Source: Mogibacterium diversum_A (GTDB lineage: Bacteria > Bacillota > Clostridia > Peptostreptococcales > Anaerovoracaceae). Taken from it: a DNA stretch of 5,179 nucleotides. Within the stretch, counting starts at the first letter, position 1. Each line of letters begins with the position of its first letter. A program made the position numbers and the translations under genes. Shown here one piece after another: positions 1-5,178 of this stretch. The stretch is from positions 1-5,179 of the forward strand of contig NZ_CALIZG010000003.1 of NCBI RefSeq assembly GCF_938028775.1, read 5' to 3'. The notes beneath the pieces were generated by a model, which saw only the letters and a program-made list of their open reading frames with translations, was not told the DNA's origin and made no database searches.

Positions 1-1077
1 CACCCAAGCGTTGCGCTAGTAGCATACCGAAGAAAAAGCCACGGCTTTCCATTCCCACCTGGAGCGACAATTAAGGAGCAACTTAATGATCGGAATATGA
101 GTCAGAAAGAGTTTGCTGCTAGAATGGATTTGTCTGAAAAGCATGTTAGCAAGCTAATAAATGGTGAGGTACAGTTAACTCAAGAGGTGGCTTTAAGATT
201 AGAAATGGTATTAGGAGTACCTGCAAAATTTTGGAATAATTTAGAAGCAATATATAGAGAAAAAATTATTAAAGTAAAGGCTGAGAATGCCATGAAGTCT
301 GATGAAGTCTTAGCTAAGCAACTTCCTTATAATGAGATGGCTAAGCTTGGATGGATTCCTAAAACTAAAGTTTTAAAGGAAAAGATAGTAAATCTTAGAA
401 AATATTTTGAGGTTGTGGATTTATCATTACTTGAAAATAATCAAATTACAAGAATTGCGTGTAGAAGATTAGCAGTAACAGAGAAGAGTGACTTGGCATT
501 ATTAGCTTGGACTCAAGAGGCAAAGCTAAAATCACGTTTTGTTAAAACGGAACCTATAGATATTGATAGGTTAGTTAAATTAATTCCTCAAATTAGGGCG
601 ATGACTATTATGAAGCCAAAAGATTTCTGTCCTAGACTTAAGTCTATGCTAGCCGAGGTTGGTGTTGCACTTATTTTTTTACCTCACTTAAAGGGATCTT
701 TTTTACAAGGGGCTTCTTTTGTTGATGGAGGAAAGCTTGTTGTTGGTATGACAGCAAGAGGAAAAGACGCAGATAAGTTTTGGTTTAGTTTATTTCATGA
801 ACTAGCACATATTATATTAGGCCATATTAATCAGATTAATGGAACCACAGAAGACGATGAAGTTGTTGCTGATTTATGGGCGAAAGACATATTAATTTCA
901 AACAATGATTTTGAGGATTTTATTAATACTAATTGTTTTTCTGATTCTAACATACGTGCATTTGCTAAGATACAAGAGATTGCACCAGGGATTGTAGTTG
1001 GTCGATTACAAAAAGAAGGTTATATCAAACACAGTATGCTGAATAATTTAAAAGAGCATTATGAAATTTCTGTATAA
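1..1077 (+). CDS. XRE/HigA-type helix-turn-helix protein fused to ImmA/IrrE-like metallopeptidase (5' end outside window)
   Basis: The frame is open from base 1 with no stop. The first ATG (base 97) is internal: the codons before it encode the conserved HigA lead-in PPGATIKEQLNDRN, so the true start lies left of the window. Residues numbered from that ATG: the helix-turn-helix spans about 1-45 (SQKEFAARMDLSEKHVSKLI, then NGEVQL) and continues into the family signature VPAKFWNNLEAIYRE. The C-terminal third is a zinc-peptidase-like domain with HELAH at 234-238 (HExxH) followed by E255, AD 258-259 and A262, matching the ExxAxxFA-type helix of ImmA/IrrE proteins. Relatives are antitoxins or regulators of phage and mobile elements, and the peptidase half often cleaves a partner repressor. 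No toxin gene is visible; any partner would be upstream. The gene is AT-rich and uses AGA/AGG arginine codons, unlike the efflux genes to the right, which suggests acquisition by transfer. The domain call is strong; the biological role is inferred. Confidence 0.85.
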   Translation, partial: HPSVALVAYRRKSHGFPFPPGATIKEQLNDRNMSQKEFAARMDLSEKHVSKLINGEVQLTQEVALRLEMVLGVPAKFWNNLEAIYREKIIKVKAENAMKSDEVLAKQLPYNEMAKLGWIPKTKVLKEKIVNLRKYFEVVDLSLLENNQITRIACRRLAVTEKSDLALLAWTQEAKLKSRFVKTEPIDIDRLVKLIPQIRAMTIMKPKDFCPRLKSMLAEVGVALIFLPHLKGSFLQGASFVDGGKLVVGMTARGKDADKFWFSLFHELAHIILGHINQINGTTEDDEVVADLWAKDILISNNDFEDFINTNCFSDSNIRAFAKIQEIAPGIVVGRLQKEGYIKHSMLNNLKEHYEISV

Positions 1078-1083
1078 TTTTGG

Positions 1084-1114
1084 GGAGAAGGTTATAATAT
1101 ACCTTCTCCTTTTT
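1084..1114 (+). terminator. Intrinsic terminator of the XRE-ImmA gene
   Basis: A perfect 9-bp stem (GGAGAAGGT at 1084-1092, ACCTTCTCC at 1101-1109) with an 8-base loop is followed at once by five T residues at 1110-1114. It starts 7 bases after the stop codon of the upstream gene, the expected place for a Rho-independent terminator. The predicted left end of the IS200 element lies directly after the T run. Confidence 0.9.
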
Positions 1115-1133
1115 ACTATTGTCTTTAGGCTGG

Positions 1134-1152
1134 TTCGCGACGTAGTCGCGAA
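1134..1152 (+). repeat. Left-end subterminal hairpin of the IS200 element
   Basis: A perfect 8-bp stem, TTCGCGAC (1134-1141) and GTCGCGAA (1145-1152), closes a 3-base GTA loop. In IS200/IS605 elements such a hairpin near the left end is bound by TnpA, and cleavage falls a short distance 5' of its foot. A TTAC at 1113-1116 lies 17 bases before the stem, which resembles the IS608 arrangement. That parallel is suggestive only, because target tetranucleotides differ between members. Confidence 0.6.
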
Positions 1153-1199
1153 TCATAAAACCACTCACTATGCGGGTGCGGCAACGAAAGTTATACAAA

Positions 1200-1266
1200 A
1201 AAATCACCTTGCTTAAGTATAATGTAGGTGTTCAAGCCGCATTATATGCAAAAGAAAGGTGATTTT
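1200..1266 (+). promoter_or_regulatory. Inverted repeat sequestering the tnpA ribosome binding site
   Basis: AAAATCACCTT (1200-1210) and AAGGTGATTTT (1256-1266) are perfectly complementary over 11 bp. The right arm contains the only plausible Shine-Dalgarno sequence of tnpA (AAAGGTG, 1255-1261, 7 bases before the ATG at 1269). A transcript that includes both arms would hide the ribosome binding site. This matches the translational control known for Salmonella IS200, where a 5' leader stem-loop represses TnpA synthesis. A small internal hairpin (GCAT at 1239-1242 with ATGC at 1246-1249) lies in the loop. Confidence 0.7.
1218..1223 (+). promoter_or_regulatory. Candidate -10 element of the tnpA promoter
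   Basis: A consensus TATAAT hexamer lies about 45 bases before the tnpA start, inside the loop of the inverted repeat at 1200-1266. No good -35 hexamer is present at normal spacing (the 1194-1201 region is A-rich), so this could be a chance match. If used, transcription would begin near 1230, after the left arm of the repeat. Confidence 0.3.
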
Positions 1267-1781
1267 ATATGGCAACAAGGACACAGAGTCTTGCGCACAC
1301 AAAATGGTTATGCAAATACCACATAGTATTTACACCTAAGTATAGACGTAAAGTTATATATAATCAATATAGAAATAGTTTACGTGAAATACTGAGGCGT
1401 TTATGTGAATATAAGGGCGTCAAGATTATAGAGGGGGAGCTCATGGCAGATCATGTGCATATGTTAGTATTAATCCCACCTAAAATAGCAGTTTAATCTT
1501 TTATGGGATATTTAAAAGGTAAAAGTGCACTTATGATGTTCGATAAACACGCAAACTTAAAGTATAAATTTGGAAATAGACACTTTTGGTCCGAGGGTTA
1601 TTATGTTAGTACGGTAGGTCTAAATGAAGCAACAGTAAAAAATATATACGTGAGCAAGAGTTACATGACTCAATGAAGGATAAGTTAAGTGTAAAAGAAT
1701 ATGAGGACCCTTTTAAGGGTAGCAAGTAATACATATCCCCTTTAAGGGGAAGGTTACGAGTCAATGGCTATGCGGCTTGAA
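1231..1781. repeat. Long-range 12-bp inverted repeat flanking tnpA (arms 1231-1242 and 1770-1781)
   Basis: TTCAAGCCGCAT at 1231-1242 is the exact reverse complement of ATGCGGCTTGAA at 1770-1781. One arm is in the tnpA leader and the other lies about 40 bases after its stop. The arms could pair in a single strand or in the transcript and bring the element's two ends together. The pairing is seen directly; a function is inferred. Confidence 0.5.
1269..1729 (+). pseudogene. tnpA: IS200-type transposase TnpA, disrupted by nonsense codon and frameshift
   Basis: This is the Y1 HUH transposase of the IS200 group, which cuts and rejoins single-stranded element ends. The N-terminal part reads SLAHTKW, KYHIVFTPKYRRKVI and the HUH motif ADHVHM (H62, H64). 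The product stops at codon 76, TAA at 1494-1496, where family members have serine; TCA to TAA is one base change. The same frame then resumes the family sequence (FMGYLKGKSALM, KYKFGNRHFW, GYYVSTVG). At 1637-1642 a run of six A residues replaces an expected seven. This throws the frame by one just before the YIREQ codons, whose Tyr and Gln fit the catalytic YxxxQ motif. The displaced frame then continues to SVKEYEDPFKGSK and a TAA at 1727-1729. Restored, the protein would be 153 residues, normal for the family. As it stands, only a 75-residue fragment with the HUH motif but no catalytic tyrosine can be made. Confidence 0.92.
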
Positions 1782-1791
1782 CGTAGTGAAA

Positions 1792-1813
1792 GCCAGCGCC
1801 TTTAGACGCTGGC
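1792..1813 (+). repeat. Right-end hairpin 1 of the IS200 element
   Basis: Stem GCCAGCG (1792-1798) pairs with CGCTGGC (1807-1813) around an 8-base loop. It is the first of three closely spaced hairpins between tnpA and the right end, so the non-coding tail is highly structured. Confidence 0.55.
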
Positions 1814-1821
1814 CTAGTAAT

Positions 1822-1838
1822 ACGGGCTTATAGCCCGT
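1822..1838 (+). repeat. Right-end hairpin 2 of the IS200 element
   Basis: ACGGGCT (1822-1828) and AGCCCGT (1832-1838) form a perfect 7-bp stem with a 3-base TAT loop. It sits 8 bases after hairpin 1 and 5 bases before hairpin 3. Confidence 0.55.
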
Positions 1839-1843
1839 GAGCA

Positions 1844-1876
1844 AACCACCCGTTTTACGGGTGGTTCTGATTTTTT
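1844..1876 (+). terminator. Right-end subterminal hairpin 3 of the IS200 element, also a likely terminator
   Basis: A perfect 10-bp stem, AACCACCCGT (1844-1853) and ACGGGTGGTT (1857-1866), encloses a TTT loop and is followed by CTGA and six T residues (1871-1876). Position and shape fit the right-end hairpin that TnpA recognises, with cleavage expected roughly 10 bases further 3'. The T run means it may also stop transcription leaving tnpA. Confidence 0.7.
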
Positions 1877-1886
1877 ATATGTATAT

Positions 1887-1919
1887 AAAGGACTCTACAT
1901 ATTTATGTAGGGTCCTTTT
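1887..1919. terminator. Terminator hairpin between the IS element and the minus-strand regulator
   Basis: A 14-bp stem pairs 1887-1900 with 1905-1918 around an ATTT loop; one pair (T1894, G1911) is a wobble on the plus-strand RNA. On the plus strand it ends in CCTTTT (1914-1919). On the minus strand it is followed by CTTTATATAC, a poorer T tract. It lies about 40 bases downstream of the minus-strand regulator stop, so it probably terminates that gene and may act in both directions. Confidence 0.75.
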
Positions 1920-1956
1920 ATGAGCTAATGATCTTTATTTAATAGACTAAGTCTTA

Positions 1957-2235
1957 TTATTTCGCATGTGGCTGATCTGATTCAGCTACTACGTTAACGA
2001 CAATTTCTTGATCTGCAGAAATAAGATTCATAATGATGGGGATTGACTGTCCGATGGCTTCAGCTATAGCTTTAATTTGTCGCATTGCAACAGGATGAGG
2101 TGTCGTTCCATCGCTTTGAAATAATTCTTCCAATTGGTTGATTTCTGTTTGCCTTAGATTCGATTTATTTGCGAATTCTTCAACCGTCATATTATATTGT
2201 TCGCGATAGCTTTTAATAATTTCACCGATATACAT
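1957..2235 (-). CDS. Small XRE-family helix-turn-helix regulator
   Basis: This 92-residue protein has an N-terminal XRE/Cro-CI fold. Helix 1 is about 3-13 (IGEIIKSYREQ), helix 2 about 17-24 (TVEEFANK), the turn and recognition helix about 26-37 (NLRQTEINQLEE), and helices at 49-70 close the domain. A short valine-rich tail (IVVNVVAES) could help dimerise. The frame extends to a GTG at 2247, but that GTG overlaps the ribosome binding site GGAGG (minus strand of 2241-2245). GGAGG lies 5 bases before the ATG at 2235, so I chose the ATG. The gene is divergent from the efflux operon, with 168 bases between start codons, so it is a reasonable candidate local regulator; this rests on position alone. 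I do not recognise a named orthologue. Confidence 0.75.
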   Translation of the reverse strand: MYIGEIIKSYREQYNMTVEEFANKSNLRQTEINQLEELFQSDGTTPHPVAMRQIKAIAEAIGQSIPIIMNLISADQEIVVNVVAESDQPHAK

Positions 2236-2251
2236 AATCGCCTCCACTTGA

Positions 2252-2282
2252 ATTATATTAATACATTTTTATTTTATGTGAA
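2252..2282 (-). promoter_or_regulatory. Candidate promoter of the small XRE regulator
   Basis: On the minus strand, TTCACA (2277-2282) could be a -35 and TATAAT (2252-2257) a -10, with a long 19-base spacer. The start point would fall near 2245, leaving an unusually short leader that begins at the Shine-Dalgarno sequence. The -10 is good; the pair is doubtful. Confidence 0.35.
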
Positions 2283-2309
2283 AGTTTGATAAAACTCAAG
2301 TTAGATTAA

Positions 2310-2373
2310 AATGATACTTCATATTATTGATACATAATGGTTTTATATTATAAGATGAACATACAATGATACT
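2310..2373 (+). promoter_or_regulatory. TGATAC repeats in the divergent intergenic region, possible operator sites
   Basis: TGATAC occurs three times (2312-2317, 2328-2333, 2367-2372). The outer two lie in an identical 9-mer AATGATACT (2310-2318 and 2365-2373), and the middle copy overlaps the candidate -35 of the efflux operon. Repeats around a promoter next to a regulator gene suggest binding sites, but the region is AT-rich and chance repetition is possible. Confidence 0.25.
2327..2354 (+). promoter_or_regulatory. Candidate promoter of the efflux operon
   Basis: TTGATA (2327-2332) and TATAAG (2349-2354) each match the sigma-70/sigma-A consensus at five of six positions and are 16 bases apart. 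Transcription would start near 2361, about 43 bases before the ATG at 2404. Confidence 0.5.
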
Positions 2374-2403
2374 GATATATATGGAAATGAAAAGAGGTTT
2401 GCT

Positions 2404-4104
2404 ATGATGACGAATAGAAAACAACTTTTAATTGTTTATATATGTTTAGCATTAGGGGCTTGGAGTGCTAGCGCAGGCGTTAGTTTTAGTCAATCAAACG
2501 GCGATGCGAATCGAACGAGTCGAGATAATACGACAGTACAGCATAGGTCTGAAAAAACTGTTGACGATTCTGACCAAGGCAGTCCTGTTATTGCATCGTA
2601 TTACAAGGACGGCAAAAAAAAGAAGAAAAAAAGCACTGCTGCTGATGAGACTAAGCTTTCAGAGAAACAAAAAGCAACTAAAGAATTAAATGAACATTCT
2701 TGGGTAGAAGAAGCGGGAAAACATCCGTTACCGTATGAGGTTGTAGAAGGAAAAGCAGTCAGTGAAGAAGAATTAGCTCACTGGTGGAAGGTTTTTAATG
2801 ATCCTGTATTGGATCAATTAATTGATTTGACCCTCAAAAATAATCGGCAGTTAGAGGTAGCTCGTTCTCGAGTTAGACAAGGACGGTTGCAGTTGGGAAT
2901 TGCTGAAGCGCAACGATTACCCTGGCTGGATGCTTCCGGTTCATGGTCTGCTAACAGAGGGCAGGGCGAATGGGATTCGGACCGAGAAGAAATAAAGAGT
3001 TTACCTTTACCTGATAAGACGACGAGAACTGTAGAAACGGGCAAACTGGGAGTTGATGCCCGATGGGAAATTGATATATTCGGAAGACAGAAAGCCAATT
3101 CACGTGCTGCATCGAATTCGCTGCAGGCATCACAGGCGGATTTATATTCCACATGGGTATCGTTGAGTGCGGAAACCGCATTACAGTATATGTCGTTAAG
3201 AACCTTGCAGGAGCAATTACGCATTACGGAAGATGATGTGAAGCGTCAACAGGAAGCGTTGGAACTGCTCAAGGTAAATTATCAGTCAGGCATTATAAAT
3301 GAATTACCGGTACAACAGGCTACATATGCATTGTCTCAGACTCAGGCGGAGATTCCTTCATTAAAGAAAAATATAGCCTCCACAATGTCCGCCATCTCTA
3401 TCTTGACAGGAACGGTTCCGGGCGAAGTCGATGGGTTATTGACGGATAATGCTTCGTTACCGACGGTGGATCCGCATATGTTTATCGGCATACCGGCGGA
3501 AGCTTTGCGGCAACGACCGGATATACAGGCGGCTGAACGATGAATTGCTACACAACAACAGAAGACCAAGACTGCAAAGGCTGATCTTAAGCCTAGATTT
3601 TCACTGAATGGCAGTATAGGATTGGAGTCGTTTGCATCGGGTGGACTCGTTTCAGTCATCGGGAAGATGATAGGGATAGGACCGTCAATAACAATGCCTA
3701 TTTTTCATGCCGGAGCTATCCGGAAGAATATAAAAGTACAAACGGAAAAGGAACAGGAATACTTGGCACTTTACGAAGAGACTGTTTTGAAAGCTGTAGG
3801 GGAGGTCCGAAATGCGGTGACGGATGCATCTCAGGATCATATTAAGTCTGAGGAATTAAAATCTGCTGTAGAATCTGCACAGCAAGCGGAATCATTGGCT
3901 CAAATTAATTTTGACTCTGGTATTAGTGACTACTTAAGTGTTCTTGATGCGCGACGAAATGTATTGTCTGTTAGACGGCAATATATCATGAGTCGAGGGC
4001 AAGAGTTTGCTGATACTATTCGTTTATTCAAATCCTTAGGCGGTGGTTGGGAAGCTATGGACATCGATCAGGCGGCAGAGGCGGATTCGCATGCTAAGAA
4101 ATAG
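2404..4104 (+). pseudogene. TolC/OprM-family outer-membrane efflux factor interrupted by an in-frame TGA
   Basis: The intact protein would have 566 residues and form the outer-membrane channel of a tripartite exporter. AAGAGG (2392-2397) stands 6 bases before the ATG. A signal peptide covers about 1-24 (h-region LLIVYICLALGAW, cleavage after ASA). There is no lipobox, unlike many OprM/NodT proteins. A charged linker with six consecutive lysines (near 71-76) precedes the family start, WWKVFNDPVLDQLI (127 on). The first outer-membrane efflux repeat includes YQSG (293-296) and ends in LRQRPDIQAAER (368-379). Codon 380 is TGA (3541-3543), and the same frame resumes with the expected second repeat (IATQQQKTKTAKADLKPRFS, MPIFHAGAIRKNIKV, then FDSGISDYLSVLDARR at 503-518) to a TAG at 4102-4104. 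Family members usually have an arginine or another polar residue there; CGA to TGA is one transition. Translation would leave a 379-residue fragment lacking one of two repeats. A sequencing error is the main alternative. Confidence 0.88.
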
Positions 4105-4125
4105 TGTCAGAAGCGGGGAATGATT

Positions 4126-5166
4126 ATGAAAGAGAAACTTGATGTCCTTAAACGTTGGATGGCGAATAATAGAAAAAAGTGTATAAGTATAATAATTGCT
4201 CTTCTAATTATTCTGGGCGGTGCAGGTTATTATGCTTATTATCAATATGAAGCGTATATGGCGGCTCATCACATTGTGTTGCAAGGCAATGTGAATCTGC
4301 GGGAAGTGAATGTTGCATTCCGGGGCAGTGATCGAATTTCCAGCCTTTTAGTGGATGAAGGGGCGGTCGTAACCAAGGGGCAGATATTAGGATATTTAAA
4401 TTCTGATGAATTGAATCTTGCTGTACAGCAGGCTAAGGCTACCATTGCAGCACAGGAAGCGGTAGTGGCTAAGTTGCAGGCAGGGAGCAGACCTGAAGAA
4501 ATTGCCCAGGCATCGGCACGAGTTACATCTGCAGAGGCTTCGCTGGCTCAATCGAAGCAGGAGTCCGATAAGCTGCAAAAATCCTATAATGCTTCAAATG
4601 GTAAGGCCGTCAGTCGACAGTCTGTAGATGATATACAGGCGAAGATGAAAGTATCGGAAGCCAAATTAAATGAGGCTCAGCAAGCATACAATTTAGCTGT
4701 CGCAGGGCCAAGACAGGAAGATATAGCACAGGCCCAAGCACAATTGGATTCGATGAAAAGCGAATTGGCTCGTCAGGAGTTTTTGTTAAACCAAACCGTA
4801 TTAACAGCTCCTATAGACGGTGTTATAACGGCCCGATTATTACAGGTCGGTGATATGGCTTCACCGAGTACACCTGTATTTAAGTTGGCTGAGAATACCA
4901 AAAAGTGGGTTCGTGTATATGTGAACGAACGGGATTTAGGGAAAATTTATAACGGTATGGATGCGAATGTGACGACGGATACTAATAAGAATGAACCGAT
5001 TCACGGCACAATCGGATATATTTCTTCCGTAGCGGAATTTACACCTAAATCGGTAGAAACGGAAGATGTGCGTACTACCCTTGTGTATGAAGTACGGGTC
5101 TATGTGGATGACCCTGATAATCGTCTCCGTTTAGGAATGCCTGCCACTGTTTCCATTGATATATAG
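4126..5166 (+). CDS. YbhG/HlyD-family membrane fusion protein of an efflux pump
   Basis: This 346-residue periplasmic adaptor links an inner-membrane transporter to an outer-membrane channel. A signal anchor lies at about 20-38 (ISIIIALLIILGGAGYYAY) after a basic N terminus. The first lipoyl half-motif is near 53-92 (RISSLLVDEGAVVTKGQILG). A long Ala/Gln/Glu-rich coiled coil runs from about 94 to 225 and holds a repeated motif, SRPEEIAQASA (121-131) and PRQEDIAQAQA (195-205). The second lipoyl half is at 228-256 (APIDGVITARLLQVGD), followed by a beta-barrel region with ISSVAEFTPKSVETEDVR (299-316), which I recall as typical of YbhG-like adaptors of ABC exporters. An ATG at 4120 is in frame, but the G-rich Shine-Dalgarno site (GGGGA, 4114-4118) is too close to it and well spaced for 4126. 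The gene follows the outer-membrane factor by 21 bases, so the two are co-transcribed. The transported substrate cannot be told from this gene. Confidence 0.9.
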   Translation: MKEKLDVLKRWMANNRKKCISIIIALLIILGGAGYYAYYQYEAYMAAHHIVLQGNVNLREVNVAFRGSDRISSLLVDEGAVVTKGQILGYLNSDELNLAVQQAKATIAAQEAVVAKLQAGSRPEEIAQASARVTSAEASLAQSKQESDKLQKSYNASNGKAVSRQSVDDIQAKMKVSEAKLNEAQQAYNLAVAGPRQEDIAQAQAQLDSMKSELARQEFLLNQTVLTAPIDGVITARLLQVGDMASPSTPVFKLAENTKKWVRVYVNERDLGKIYNGMDANVTTDTNKNEPIHGTIGYISSVAEFTPKSVETEDVRTTLVYEVRVYVDDPDNRLRLGMPATVSIDI

Positions 5167-5178
5167 AGGTGTGCGGTG
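5166..5178 (+). promoter_or_regulatory. Ribosome binding site and possible GTG start of the next operon gene
   Basis: GAGG (5166-5169) overlaps the last base of the fusion-protein stop codon and lies 6 bases before a GTG at 5176-5178. This suggests a tightly coupled third gene whose body is outside the window. In YbhG-type operons the next gene normally encodes the ABC ATPase; here that is a prediction only. Confidence 0.4.

Larger units (their letters stand above)
1115..1880 (+). mobile_element. IS200/IS605-family insertion sequence (IS200 type, tnpA only, inactivated)
   Basis: The element contains one transposase gene flanked by structured non-coding ends of about 150 bases each, and no tnpB. 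Overall length near 0.77 kb fits the roughly 0.7-kb IS200 group. These elements move as single strands. TnpA recognises subterminal hairpins, not terminal inverted repeats, and makes no target duplication, so the ends cannot be fixed from flanking repeats. I place the left end near the T run of the upstream terminator, before the hairpin at 1134-1152. I place the right end about 10-14 bases beyond the hairpin at 1844-1866. Both boundaries could be wrong by 10-20 bases. The transposase is broken, so movement would need TnpA supplied by another copy. Confidence 0.8.

Noticed and set aside
1025..1207. Minus-strand 60-residue open frame across the terminator and IS left end
   Set aside because: It spans the end of one gene, a terminator and the IS end, and shows no ribosome binding site or recognisable sequence.
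1792..1866. CRISPR-like repeat array in the IS right end
   Set aside because: The three hairpins differ in sequence and have no regular repeat-spacer structure.
2236..2247. GTG start at 2247 for the small XRE regulator
   Set aside because: The GTG lies in the Shine-Dalgarno sequence GTGGAGG itself, and the ATG at 2235 is correctly spaced from GGAGG.
2404..2475. Lipoprotein signal with Cys14
   Set aside because: Cys14 lies inside the hydrophobic core, and VYIC does not fit a lipobox. An ASA signal peptidase I site follows at 22-24.
2465..2689. 74-residue plus-strand frame overlapping the efflux factor N terminus
   Set aside because: It is an alternative frame of the signal-peptide and linker region with no start signals. 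The A-rich tract explains its lysine-rich end.
2814..3224. Minus-strand open frames inside the efflux factor (also 2951-3181 and 3342-3659)
   Set aside because: They are antisense to clear family-conserved coding sequence, look unlike any domain I know and lack ribosome binding sites.
3541..3543. TGA read as selenocysteine
   Set aside because: Family members do not have cysteine at this position, no enzyme active site is involved, and I saw no convincing selenocysteine-insertion hairpin just downstream.
3622..4104. Separate 160-residue gene starting at TTG 3622
   Set aside because: It has no ribosome binding site and encodes the second half of the efflux factor in the same frame as the first half. 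It is the downstream part of one broken gene.
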